A stretch of 64,000 nucleotides of DNA, taken from NCBI GenBank assembly GCA_032871835.1, contig CM065297.1:28901598-28965597 (forward strand), read 5' to 3'. A program made the position numbers and the translations under genes. The DNA is from Dipteronia dyeriana (taxonomy: Eukaryota > Streptophyta > Magnoliopsida > Sapindales > Sapindaceae). The notes beneath the pieces are model-generated. The model saw nothing but the letters and a program-made list of their open reading frames with translations, had not been told where the DNA came from and searched no databases. This document shows, piece after piece, positions 12,519 to 25,439 of the stretch (the first letter of the stretch is position 1; each line of letters begins with the position of its first letter).

Positions 12519-13127
12519 TATTGGAACCCCGTTCACCGGTCACGATACGGAAGTAAGGTTTTAAAATTTGTATACAGATCATAATCTGTATCTGTGACCG
12601 GTGAACTTTGGATCGTAATTATTTTTCAAAACTTATACATGCAACATGCAAACATAGGAAATTGAAATCGATATAATCAGAAGAAGAACATACCAATGTT
12701 TGGAGGCTCATTCACTTTACGTTATGCTTTAGTCTGAACCATTCGATCTTCCTTGCTATCTCCCGGGACTGGTAACTGCGTGTAGACTCGTCATGGTCTC
12801 AAGAACTTGAATGGACGATGTTGAAGAGAGAAGAAGAAACTACTTCTTCCAAGTGAAAACCACTACAACAATTCTAGTACAAAATTTATTATTATTTTCC
12901 TTTTGTTTTAATGGTGTACACTGTACCAAAACCTTGTTTTCTCTCTTTTGATATCACCAATTCACTTTTCAAAACGTGATCTTTTTTTTATATTAGGTGT
13001 TAGTTTTTTTTTTAATTAAACCCACGCATACACTCAAAACCAAAAACATACCAATTTGCATCAAAATCAAATTCAATAACTGATGTATGCGTTTTTCTCT
13101 TAAAAAAATATATAATAAAACATATAT

Positions 13128-13173
<46 letters not shown>

Positions 13174-14519
13174 ATAAAACCAATCAATTTAAATCTTTTA
13201 AGATATCTCATCTCTTTAAAGATATTAATCAATTTGTTTTGAATTCAAACTCTTTAAATTCAAAATTAAATATATAATTTAATAAAAATTAATCAAATTA
13301 TCTTATCTTTAAAAACTAAATATCAATCAACACCCTTCAACTAATGATTAATCACATAATTAAACAATCTAATTATTTAATTAACATAATCATTATCATT
13401 CATTAATTAAATAATCTTATTATTCAATTAATTCATGAATAAATATGTCACTTTCGTAACACGACTAATTGGACAATCTAATTCATTAACAGTGACCCTT
13501 GTTACCTAAATCGGTCGGGCTAACAAGGGGATCTAATGAACCCACAGTATTTTGAGCTCTAATAATCCTCAGAATCATTAACTAAACTCTTTATTAAATA
13601 TTCTTTAATTATTAACATCGGTGTTATTCCACTAAAAACCCGAAACTGTACTCTCTCAACTGCAGACGCTTTTACACAAACCGATACAACTCGGTATCCA
13701 TCGATATAGCTATTACACATGGTGTAATCCTCCACAATAGTTCATAATTAGAGTTAGGTCATAATGCCCGTTATACCCCTCTAATTACATATATCCTTTA
13801 AGTATCATTGATTCTTTAATGGATAATAAATCATATTTCCTCAAGAAATTAGGAGAGCGCTCGTATTGTCCAAGCCCCGAATCAACCCTTAAAGGAACTA
13901 CCATCTACTTCTCACAAGAAGGAGTGGATTCCACTATTGTTTACAAATCTTCCCAGCCACAAGCCAAACTGCAATCCTAACATACGGAGTATATTGATCA
14001 AGAAATGCATCTGACCTCACCTATGGTATATCAAAGACCACGATTTAACCTGAAGGAGTCGATAAGATACTCAGGATTAAGATCACCTACATATAGCCAT
14101 CATTAGTTGATATATATGAATCTCATCGGTATACGGATCTTGGTGAGAGATTCATATAGATCATGGCTCATTCCTGTATGATCACATCATACAAGGTGCC
14201 TCCATTCCCATATCTCATATGAAAGATTCAGGATAGAATCATCGTACATTACGAAATGGACCGCAACTTTAGATTAACCGTAAATAAAGTACTCATCTTT
14301 ATTTGCTATCTATGGACTCTTTAGATTGCACGTCTCTTACTGTATCCATCTGTATATGGCACTTATATACACAGTTTGAGATTACATCCGACAATCTTGG
14401 ATGTTAAATATATGCACAAGTTATAAATTAAGCAACAAAACAAGAATGAATTGAACTTTTCCTTTTATTTATTTCATAAATCCATTTACAAATTACATCT
14501 TTAGGGCATAAACCCAACA
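12519..14519 (-). repeat. LTR B of the copia array
   Basis: It starts TATTGGAACCCCGTTCACC without a primer-site sequence to its left and ends CATAAACCCAACA at 14519 before the polypurine tract. Most of its length groups with LTR C: shared AAAACCTTG, AAATATATAATTTAATAAAA and neighbouring blocks. A TA run lies at about 13130-13170. Confidence 0.9.
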
Positions 14520-14532
14520 ATCTCCCACTTGC
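14520..14532 (-). promoter_or_regulatory. polypurine tract of internal 1
   Basis: The minus strand reads GCAAGTGGGAGAT directly before the LTR start TGTTGGG. The same tract occurs at 11824-11836 (LTR A) and 22691-22703 (LTR C). It is the usual plus-strand DNA primer site of plant copia elements. Confidence 0.85.
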
Positions 14533-14533
14533 A

Positions 14534-17450
14534 CTAAAGCATGTGAGGCATGTTTCGTAACCTTAGACCATCTAAGTGACCCGAAGACACTTTAACCGGT
14601 AAGGTCTTCATAAATGTATCAACATGATTATCTTGTGAGGCTATTTTTGTGACGATCACATCTCCTCTCTGCACTATCTCTCTAAGGAGATGATACTTTC
14701 TCTCTACATGCTTCCCACTCTTGTGGCTTCTTGGTTCGTTGGAATTAGCCACAGCACCGTTGTTATCACAATAAAGTATGATAGGTTTATCTAGGTCTGA
14801 AATAACTTTCAGATCACTCAAGCACTTACGGAGCCAAATAGCCGCTTTAGCAGCTTCACAAGCGGCTACATATTCGGCTTCAATGGTGGAGTCAGCAATA
14901 CAAGATTGCTTGATACTTCTCCACACAATGACTCCACCACCTAGAGTGAATACTGATCCAGATATGGATTTCCTAGAATCCCCATCTAAGAGAAAATCAG
15001 AATCCGTGTATCCTAACGGGATCAAATTCTGCCAGGAATACACTAGTATATAATCTCTCGTTCTCCAAAGATACTTCAAAATTGTCTTGACAACAACCCA
15101 ATGATCCAATCCGGGGTTGGACTGGTATCTATTGACTACTCCCACTGTATAGCAGATGTCCGATCTCGTGTATAACATAGCATACATGAGACTACCTACT
15201 GTCAATGAATAGGGTACACGTCTCATATCCTCAACTTCTTGAGGTGTCCTAGGACACTGTTCCTTAGACAAGTTAAATCCATGCCTGGAAGGTAAATTAC
15301 TCTTTTTGGAGATCTGTTTCAAAAATCGTACAAGAATCTTACGGTATATGATGCCTGAGATAATGCTTTGAGTTTGTTCTTACGATCCCTTATAAGTTGG
15401 ATCACAAGAACATAACTTGCCTTTCCCAAATCTTTCATTTAGAATTGGCTAGCCAGCCAGCTCTTTACATCAGACAATACTCCAACATCATTCCCAATGA
15501 GTAGGATATCATCTACGTATAGGATCAAGAAAACTACTTTCTTGTCAATGATACGCTTGTAGACACAAGACTCATTGACATTCTGCTCGAAGCCATAGAT
15601 TTTGATCACATCATCAAACCTTATGTTCCAAGATCAAGATGCTTGCTTAAGTCCATAAATGGACCTTTGCAGCTTGCAAACCTTTTGCTCTTGATTTGGA
15701 GACACGAATCCCTCTGGTCGCATCATATAAATGCTCTCGTCAAGATTGTCATTCAAGAATGCAGTCTTGACATCCATTTGCCAAATTTCATAATCGAAAT
15801 AGGCAGCAATGGATAAGAGAATCCTAATAGACTTAAACATGGCTACTGGCGAGAAGGTCTCTTCATAATCGATCGTTTCTTTCTAGGTATAACCCTTGGG
15901 CACTAACCTTGCTTTGAAGGTGTCTACCTTCCCGTCTTCTCCTCTTTTTCTCATGTAGATCCACTTACACTCTATGGGTCTTACCCCATCCGGTAAGTCT
16001 ATAAGATCCCAGACTGAATTAGAGTACATGGACTCCATCTCGAGATTCATGGCTTTTAGCCATTCCTCATTATCAGGATCTTTCATTGCATTCTTAAATG
16101 TCAATGGATCATCCACACTATCAGTAGAGACAACATCTTATCCCTTAACTATACTTAAATAGTGTTCAGGTTGTCTCACAACCCTCTTACTACGTCTAGG
16201 TGGTAGTGTATGTTGATCAGGAACCATCTGACTCTCAGATGTTTATGGATCAACAACTCTTGTTGATGAAGAACTAGTCTCACTAGGCTCCAACTCATTC
16301 AATACAATCTTAGAATGAGGTTTTTGGTCACTAATATAATTGTCCTCAAGAAACGTTGCATTTGTCGATACAAATACTTTGTTATCATCGGGACTATAGA
16401 AGTGTCCACATCTGGTCTCCTTGGAGTGTCCTATAAACATGCAGACCATAGACTTGGAGTCTAGCTTTCCACTTCTGCTCTTTAGCACGTGTGTTGGACA
16501 CCCCTATATGCGAAAATGTCACTAACTAGCTTTACGACCATTCTACAACTCTAGGGGAATCTTAGGAACAGATTTGGATGGCAACACATTCAAAATGTAT
16601 GCCGCTGTTTGTAACGCATATCTCTATAAGAAATTTGGTAATGATGAGAAACTAATCATAGATCTCACCATTTCCATTAGGGTTCTATTTCTCCTTTCCG
16701 TTACACTATTTTATCGAGGTGTACCGGAAGCTGTGAGTTGGGAAACTATCCCATGCTCGAACTGTTCAAACTCTTGGTCAAGATACTTACCTCCACAATC
16801 CAATTGTAGTGAATTGATAGTTCTACCTAATTGATTCTCAATTTCAGCTCTGAATTCTTTGAATATTTTAAATATTTCCGACTTCTATTGCATTAGGTAG
16901 ATGTATCTATATCTTGAGTAGTCATCTATAAAGGTGATATAATACTCATAACCACCTCTAGCTTTAACATTCATCGGTCCACAGACGTCTGTATGTATAA
17001 GCTCTAGCGGTTCTTTAGCTCTAAGCCCTTTTCCAATAAAAGGTCTTTTAGTCATCTTACCTTCCAGACAAAATTCACAGACAGGTAAGGTGCCAACCTT
17101 TAACTCACTTAAAGATCCACTTTTTACTAGTATGTCTATCCGGTCAAGGTTGATATGACCAAGCCTTAGATGCTAGAGATACGTGTCATTATCTAGATAA
17201 ATCTTATGTCGTTTAGTTTTTTGTTTTAAACCTTAAACATTTTGGTGTTGAGCAGTGTAGTATGTATTAACGGTCTTAACACATACAAATTGTTTTCATT
17301 AATTTATGAACAAATATTCATACCATTCTTTCAAATAATAACAGACTTATTATTAAAAGAAACATAATATTTCTATTCTAATAACTTAGAAATGGAAATC
17401 AATTCTATGTAAATCTAGGAATATAAACTATATTGTCCAACAATATATAA
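14534..17450 (-). pseudogene. internal 1 pol: integrase, RT and RNase H, degenerate
   Basis: Read on the minus strand. Integrase-like pieces run from about 17450 to 16240. RT pieces follow: ECKWIYMRKRGEDGKVDTFKARL (about 15980-15910, here one motif across 23 positions), QMDVKTAFLNDNLDESIYM (about 15785-15725), and the catalytic YVDD as the reverse complement of 15509-15520. RNase H is the best preserved part (15322-14534), with IEAEYVAACEAAKAAIWLR, LYCDNNGAVANSNEPRSH and the end LPVKVSSGHLDGLRLRNM. Stops and shifts separate the pieces, so no polyprotein could be made. Confidence 0.88.
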
Positions 17451-18238
17451 CTAGTACAAAAAACGTAATCTAATTATGCCCACTGCTCTTACCAACACGA
17501 CATCCCCTGACCCCGCACGTATTGAGAAGGCTTGCTCCTCTAGCTGTGTCCAATAATCAGTCCATTGTAAAGAAGAACAAACATGGTTAGTGGCCCCCGA
17601 ATCAACTATCCAGGGTGAAGAATCATCTTCCACTAAACACGACTCAAAAACAAGTAAATCATATTTACTTTTCTTGAACTTCTTCTTGTTTTGGGCTTTC
17701 TTGGGTTTGGGCTTACCCGTTGCTTTCCCAGTAGACCTCTTCCTCTTCTTATTATTAGAGAAAGATGTTTCGACAACATTTGCCTCACCGGTCTTGCCCT
17801 TGTTGTCCTTAGTCAATGACTCAAAAGTAGTGAGCTCATTGAGCAACTGTGTGAGATTGAATCTTAACTTGTTCATCTCGTAGTTACTCTTAAACTGATC
17901 GAAACTCTTCAAAAGAGTAGTCAGTATGATGCTCACTTGACTGGGTTCGTTAATGGCCCCACCATTGACTTCTACCTTTTTGAAGTAGGACATCATGCTC
18001 AGGATATATTCCCGAACTAACGTACCTTCCTTCATACGAGCGATCATAGCGGAACGAACAACTTCGTGTAGATTTTACTCGGAGGGCTGCCCGAACATAG
18101 TTTGCAATGACTCCATGATTTTGAATGCTGAAGTCATTGCTTCATGCTTTGTGACAAGCACGTCTGTCATTGAAGCCAACAGATATGTTTGGGCACTCTC
18201 ATCAGATGAGACTCATCGTTGGTATGCCTCACGAACAG
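17451..18238 (-). pseudogene. internal 1 gag C-terminal half and protease
   Basis: A 198-codon open frame (18047-17451, minus) carries gag segments ARMKEGTLVREYILSMMSYF, VEVNGGAINEPSQVSIIL and LNELTTFESL. A Lys-rich linker follows, then the protease WIVDSGATNHVCSS at about 17610-17570. Long-LTR copia relatives I know have a CCHC zinc knuckle between the basic linker and the KYDLLV segment before the protease. Here the linker passes directly into SKYDLLVFESC with no Cys-His box. The frame upstream is interrupted by MITE 4. Confidence 0.85.
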
Positions 18239-18900
18239 TAGGAGTGTGCATTTTCGGTTTGGTTTGGGTTAAAGCTTAATGTCAAACCAAACCAATATGG
18301 ATTAGTTTGGCTATATTTCAACCCAACCCAAACCAATTTGATTTTTCAAACAGATTCAATCCAAACCAAAAAAAGTCGGGTTGGTTTGGATTGGTTTATC
18401 GGTTTAGATTTGAACTCAAAAATATTTTATTTTTGGTATTATATTATAAAAAATATTTAAATAAAATAATCATAACATGAAATATTAATTATAAATATAT
18501 AAAAAGGAAGTACAGAAAAGTCAAATGAGTAATTACCAATTAAAGACATGTTTGACAGTATCTATACTTTCGAAATCCTAATACATTAATCAATCAGAAG
18601 AATTGTATCAAAACAAATAAATAAACTATAAAAGCTTAAAGTAATCGTTAAAAGTTATAAAACATGGACTGAATAGAAAACGTAGGTGAATTTTTATATT
18701 TTAGTTTTACTTTTTAACATATGTGGTTTGGTTTGGGTTGGAGAATTATTTCACTCAACCCAAACCGAACCACCTTTAATCGGTTTGTCCAAAAGATAAA
18801 CCGACCCACCCAATTTTTTTATTTGTAAACGAACCAACCCAAAATTTATGGGTTGGGTTGGTCGGTTTGGTTCGGTTTGGCGGTTTTTTGCACACTCCTA
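18239..18900. mobile_element. hAT-type MITE 4 inside gag of internal 1
   Basis: Perfect 12-bp terminal repeats TAGGAGTGTGCA / TGCACACTCCTA bound a 662-bp AT-rich element. The 8-bp duplication ACGAACAG (18231-18238 and 18901-18908) is perfect. Subterminal GGTTTGGTTTGGG / AACCCAAACC motifs repeat on both sides. The sister copy has the empty site at about 26365-26372 (ACGAACTG), which shows that this insertion postdates the split of internals 1 and 2. No coding capacity. Confidence 0.95.
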
Positions 18901-19110
18901 ACGAACAGTTCTTATGGCATTGGAAGTAGCCACTAGAGGACATTCCTCCGTAAGCACAAACTTGAGGCCTTTGGTGACCAAAATTACATTAATGTTAAGT
19001 TTCCACTTAGTGTAGTTATCACCAGTTAGTATGTCGTTTGTGAGAATTTGAAGTAATGCAAAAGACATTATTGCTAAAATAAATAACACATTCATTCAGT
19101 CAATTATTTA
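18901..19110 (-). pseudogene. internal 1 gag N-terminal part
   Basis: The minus frame 19095-18898 holds IMSFALLQILTNDILTGDN, YTKWKLNINVILVTKGLKFV and LTEECPL, the N-terminal part of UBN2-type gag. The internal start codon in front of the SFALLQ segment is the probable true start; the longer upstream extension is not supported. The remainder of gag continues beyond MITE 4. Confidence 0.75.
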
Positions 19111-20686
19111 AAACAAGTGCGAGTGCTTTGGTATAAATTTAAACATGATCCATGCACATGTTTAACGAACTAGAACTACCCTAAAACTAATTACTATACC
19201 TCGACAATCCAAAGTACCCCAAAGAAGTGCCGCCTTAAGGTCAGTCAAGTCTTTGCATGTTGGACCGAGACATTCTCAATCAAATGATATTCTAGAATAA
19301 CTCTTATTCCATATTATTCAACCATCGTTTATTCAGTCAGGTTTTTAATTAAGAAACTTAATCAAAACCTTCGTGAGTGTAACCCACCATTTCAGATCTC
19401 ACAAGCTTAACTCGAGAATTGCCGCCTTAGGGTCGGTCAATCCCGAAGTACCCTCAGAAATCCTATCCGTTAGGAAGTCAACTTTGGTATTGACCTTTGT
19501 GGAAACCCTCCTTAGGGAGGACGAAAGCAAAGCCGTCACGAGGCCCCACTCGGATCTCAAGGTGTTTAACTTATGATGGAGACCGCGAGATATGTATGTC
19601 ATATATCCCTCTCCCACTCACTATTTTAAAATTAGGGTTTTTTTTAACCGTTAATGCACCTAGACTCTACAGGATTAAACGATTAACTTTAATCAAGTTA
19701 TCTAGCGCATTAACTAATTACAAACAAATTCTAATTAACTAATAAATTATTAATGAATTTTAACAATAAAAAATCTAATCTATTAGTGAATAATCTATGC
19801 ATTTGTAAACTATTTACTAGAGTCAGATTATTATAGTAGTATTTACCAAGTTTTAACTATTAAAACCCTAACACTTTATTCGGATAATTTATTATTAGGT
19901 TATTAATCAAATTAATCCTAATAAATGACCCTATTAATCTAATTTTTTAAACAATTTAATAACTAGATTAATATTAATGAGAAATACCAAGTTTTCTAAC
20001 CATTAAAAACTAATCTCATTATTCATAGCCATTTATGATTTACCCAATTTAATCATATTAAAAAAATACATAAAATATCAGGCTATGATGCATGCATGAC
20101 ATATCAAATATATTTGTGTAGACACATCTAATCTAAATGATATACGTATGCATGACAATGCTTTTATCATTATATAATATAAAGTATACATGAATTGACC
20201 GAGTACTGTGGATTATTTAACCTAAAAAATTGGAATCTAAAATTACAAAAAAAATCCCCAAGGCATTCCTTGGTCTTCTAGTAATTTCAGATATCTTCCT
20301 GTCTCTTCAGGTCACTCTGATTCATCTCATGAATCTGAAATGGGAAATCTGCACGGAACGCACTAGGCAATACTTGCCAACGGAACCGTGCATGAACAGT
20401 ACCCGGTGAACAGAACCGCATGAACAGTGTTCGGCGTCGCGCGTTTCCAGTTCTTCATTTACAAATTACAATTATATTTATTTACAATACAATAACAATA
20501 AAAATAAATAAAACAAAAATTATACAACCCATAAACCCTAAATTCACAGTACCATAAAAATTTACGATCAACCTTGTTTAAATTAAACAATTTAATTATA
20601 AACGTTCATACAATCATAAAGATGGTGCCTATACATTTATACATATAGGAGCATCAAAACAATTTCCTGTTCCGAAAAATAAATTA
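19111..20686 (-). other. internal 1 leader between primer site and gag
   Basis: About 1.6 kb of noncoding, AT-rich sequence that aligns with 26560-27300 plus 29490-30248 in internal 2. It contains ACCGCCTTAGGGTCGGTCAA-like blocks and long A/T stretches. No gene is seen. The empty site of the solo LTR found in internal 2 lies at about 19838-19842 (AGTAT). Confidence 0.7.
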
Positions 20687-20690
20687 GCAT

Positions 20691-20700
20691 TGATACCAAT
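20691..20700 (-). promoter_or_regulatory. primer binding site of internal 1
   Basis: The minus strand reads TGGTATCA two bases after the LTR end, complementary to the 3' end of initiator tRNA-Met as in most plant copia elements. The usual following GAGC is changed to ATGC, so priming would be weakened. Confidence 0.8.
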
Positions 20701-21304
20701 TGTTGGAACCCCGTTCACCGGTCACGCAACGGAAGTAAGGTTTTAAAATTTTTATACAGATCATAATCTGTATCTGGGACCAGTGAACTTTGGATCGTAA
20801 TTATTTTTCAGAACTAATACATACAATATGTAGACACAAGAAACTGAAATCGATATAATCAGAAGAATAACATACCAACGTTTGGAGGCTCCTTCACTTT
20901 ACGTTATGTTCCTGTCTGAATCACTCAATCATCCTCGCTATCTCTCAGGACTGGTAACTGCGTGTGGGCTCGTCACGGTCTTAAGAACTTAAATGGAGGA
21001 TGTTGAAGAGAGAAGAAGAAACTAATTCTTCCAAGTGAAAACCACTAGAACAATTCTAGTAAAAAAAATATTATTTTCCTTTTGTTTTAATGGTGTACAC
21101 TTCACAAAAACCTTGTTTTCTCTCTTTTGATATCACTAATTCACTTTTCAAAACGTGAACCTTTTTTTTTTTTTTGATATCAGGTGTTAGTTTTTTTTTT
21201 TTATTAAACCCATGCACACACTCAAAACGAAAAATATACCAATTTGCATCAAAATCAAATCCAATAACTGATGTATGCTTTTTTCTCTTCAAAAAATATT
21301 ATAA

Positions 21305-21366
<62 letters not shown>

Positions 21367-22690
21367 AATCAATTTAAATCTTTAAAGATATTAATCAATT
21401 TTTTTTGAATTCAAACTCTTTAAATTCAAAATTAAATATATAATTTAATAAAAGTAAAATAATCAAATTATCTTATCTTTAAAAATTAAATATCAATCAA
21501 CACCCTCCAACTAATGATTAATCACATAATTACATAATCTAATTATTTAATTAACATAATCATTATAATTCATTAATTAAATAATCTCACTATTCAATTA
21601 ATTCTTGAATAAACATGTGTCACTTTCGTAACACAAATAATTGGACAATCCAATTAATTAACCGTGACCCTTATTACCTAAATCGATCGGGCTAGAAAGA
21701 GGACTTAATGGACCCACAATATTTTGAGCTCCAATAATCCTTAGAATCATTAACTAAACTCTTTAATAAATATTCCTTAATTATTAACTTCGGTGTTATT
21801 CCACTAAAAACCCGAAACTGTACTCTCTCAACTGCAGACGCTTTTACACAGACCAGTACAACTCGGTGTCCATCGATATAGCTATGACATATGGTGTAAT
21901 ACTCCACAATAGTTCATAATTAGAGCTAGGTCATAATGTCCGTTATACCCCTCTAATTAAATATATCCTTTAAGTACCATTGATTCTCTAATGGATAATA
22001 AATCTTATTTCCTCATAGAATTAGGAGAGCGCTCATATTATCCATGCCCCGAATCAACCCTTAACGGAACTACCATCTACTTCTCACAGGAAGGAGTGGA
22101 TTCCACTATTGTGTACAAACCTTCCCGACCACAAGCCAAACCGCAATCCCAACATATAGAGTATATTGATCAGGAAATGCATCTGACCTCACCCATGGTA
22201 TATCAAAGATTAGGATTTAACCTGAAGGAGTCGATAAGACAATCAGGACTAAGATCACCCGTATATAGCCATCATTAGTTGATATATATGAATCTCATCG
22301 GTAAGCGGATCTTGGTGAGGGATTCATATAGATCATGGCCCAGTCCTATATGATAACATCATACAAAGTGCATCCATTCTCATATCTCACATGAATGATT
22401 CAGGATAGAATCACCGTACATTACGGAATAGACCGCAGTTATAGATTAACCACAAATAAAGTACCCAGCTTTATTTGTATCTATGGACTCGTTAGATTGC
22501 ACGTCTCTTACTGTATCCATCTGTGTATGACACTCTTATACACAGTTTGAGATTACATCCGGTAATCTTAGATGTCAAACATATGCACAAGTTATAAAAT
22601 AAATAACACAACAAGAATAAATTGAACTTTTGCTTATATTTATTTCATAAATCCATTTACAAATTACACCTTAGGGCATAAACCCCAACA
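20701..22690 (-). repeat. LTR C, shared by internal 1 and internal 2
   Basis: It starts TGTTGGAACCCC next to the internal 1 primer site and ends AACCCCAACA next to the internal 2 polypurine tract, 1990 bp. It groups with LTR B over most of its length. It carries the longest TA run of the four LTRs (about 21308-21361). Confidence 0.92.
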
Positions 22691-25430
22691 ATCTCCCACT
22701 TGCAATAAAGCATGTGAGACATGTCTTGTAACCCTAGACCAACTAGGTGACTCGAAAACACTTTAACCGATAAGGTTCTCGTAAATGGATTAGCATGATT
22801 GTCTTGTGAGGCTATCTTTGTGACGATCATATCTCCTCTCTACACTATCTCTCTAATGAGATGATACTTTCTCTCTACATGTCTCCCTCTCTTGTGGATA
22901 CTTGGTTCTTTGGAATTTGTCACAGCACCACTGTTATCACAATATAGTGTGATGGGCTTATCCAGGTCTGAAACAACTTTCAGATCACTCAAGAACTTAC
23001 AGAGCCAAACAGCCTCTTTAGTAGCTTCACAAGCGGCTACATATTCGGCTTTCATGGTGGAGTCAGTAATGCAAGATTGCTTTATACTTCTCCAAACAAT
23101 GGCTCTACTACCTAGGGTGAACACTGATCCAGACGTGGATTTTCTAGAATCCCTGTCTGAGTGAAAATCAGAATCCGTGTATCCTAACGGGATCAAATCC
23201 TGCTCGAAATATACTAGTATATAGTCTCTCGTTCTCCGAAGATACTTGAGAATTGTCTTAACAAAAACCCAATGATCCAATCTTGGGTTAGACTGATATC
23301 TGCTGACTGCTCCCATTGCATAGCAGATGTCCGGTCTCGTGCATAATATAGCATACATGAGACTACTTACTGCCAATACATAGGGTACATGTCTCATATC
23401 CTCACCTTATTGAGGTTTCTTAGGACACTGTTTCTTAGGACACTGTTTCTTAGGACACTGTTCCTTGGACAAGTGAACTCCATTCCTGGAAGGTAAATTA
23501 CCATTCTTGGAGTTCTGCATCGAAAATCACACAAGAATCTTATCGATATATGATGTCTGAGACAATGTTATGAGTTTGTTCTTACAATCCCTTATAAGTT
23601 AGATCCCTAGAACATAACTTGCCTCTCCCAAATCTTTCATTTAGAATTGGCTAGCTAGCTAGCCCTTTACATCAGACAGTACTCCCACATCATTCCCAAT
23701 GAGTAGGATATCATCTATGTATAGGATCAAGAAAACTACTTTCTTGTCAATGATGCGCTTGTAGACACAAGGTTCATCGAAGTTCTGCTCAAAGCCATAG
23801 GTTTTGATCACATCATCAAACCTTATGTTTTAAGATCTAGATGCTTGCTTAAGTCCATAAATGGACCTTCGCAGCTTGCAAACCTTTTGCTCATGATCTG
23901 GAGACACGAATCCCTCTGGTCGCATCATACAAATGCTCTCGTCAAGATTGTCATTCAAGAATGCAGTCTTGACGTCCATTTGCTAAATTTCATAATCAAA
24001 ATAGGCAACAATGGATAAGAGAATCCTAATAGACTTAGACATGGCTACTGGAAAGAAAGTCTTTTCATAATCGACCCCCTCTTTCTGGGTATAACCCTTG
24101 GCCACTAGCCTTGCTTTTAAGGTCGCTGTCTTCCCGTCTATTCCTCTCTTTATCTTGTAGATCTGTTTACACCCTATGGGTTTTACCCCATTCAGTAAGT
24201 CTATAAGATCCCAGACTGAGTTAGAGTACATGGACTCCATCTCGATATTCATGACTTTAAGTTATTCCTCATTATCAGGATCTTCCATTGCATTTTTAAA
24301 TGTCAATAGAGCATCCATACTATCAGCAGAGACAACACCTTATCCCTCACCTATACCTAAATAGCGTTCAGGTTGTCTCACAACCCTCTCACTACGTATA
24401 GGTGGTAGTGTATCCTGATCAGGAACCATCTGACTCTAAAATGTTTGTGAATCAACAACTCTCATTGATAAAGCACCAGTCTCATTAGGCTCCAACTCAT
24501 TCAATACAATCTTAGAACAAGGAACATTGTATTTGTCGATACAAATACTTTGTTATCTTCGGGACTATAGAAGTATCCACCTCTGGTCTCTTTGGAGTAT
24601 CCTAGATATAGGCAGACAACATATTTGGAGTATAGCTTTCCACTTATGTTCTTCATCACATGTGTTGGATACCCCAATACACGAAAATGTCACAAACTAG
24701 CTTTACGACCATTCCATAACTTTAGGGGAGTCTTAGGAACATATTTGGATGGCACTACATTCAAAATGTTTGCAGCTGTTTGTAACGCATATCCCCAGAA
24801 GAAATTTTGGTAATGATGAGAAACTAATCATAGATCTTACAATTTTGCTGAGGTGTGCCGGGAGCTGTTAGTTGGGAAACTATCCTATGCTCGACAATGA
24901 AGTCTTCAAACTCTTGGCCAATGTACTCACCTCCCCAATCTAATCATAGTGACTTAATGGTCCTACCTAAAAGATTCTCAACTTCAGCTTGAAATTCTTT
25001 GAACTTTTCAAATGTTTTCGAATTCCGTTGCATAAGGTAGACTTATCTGTATCTTAAGTTGACATCTATAAAGGTGACATAATACTCATAACCACCTCTA
25101 GCCTTAACATTCATCGGTCCACAGAAGTTTGTATGTATAAGCTCTAACGGTTCTTTAGCTCTAAGCCCTTTTCCAGTAAAAAGTCTCTTCGTCATCTAAC
25201 ATTCTAGACAAGATTCACAGACACGTAAGGTGACAACTTTTAACTCACTTAAAGGTCTGTTTTTTACTAATCTATCTATCCGATCAAGGTTTATATGGCC
25301 ATGCCTTAGATGCCAGAGATACATGTCATTATCTGGAGAAATTTCATGTCGTTTAGTTCATGGTTTTTCAACCTTAAACATTCCGGAGCAGTGTAGTATG
25401 TATTAACAGCCTTAATACATACAAATTGTT
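22691..25430 (-). pseudogene. internal 2 pol: integrase, RT and RNase H, degenerate
   Basis: On the minus strand after the polypurine tract (22691-22703). RNase H is at 23397-22840, with LCTRPDICYAMGAVSRYQS, GSVFTLGSRAIVWRSIKQSC, AEYVAACEATKEAVWL and LYCDNSGAVTNSKEP. The RT has YVDD as the reverse complement of about 23710-23721 and a further part at 24252-23983 (DGKTATLKARLVAKGYTQKE). Integrase pieces lie upstream to about 25430. A short local triplication of CTTAGGACACTGTT occurs at about 23427-23464. Stops and frameshifts are numerous. Confidence 0.87.
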
Positions 25431-25439
25431 TTCATTAAT

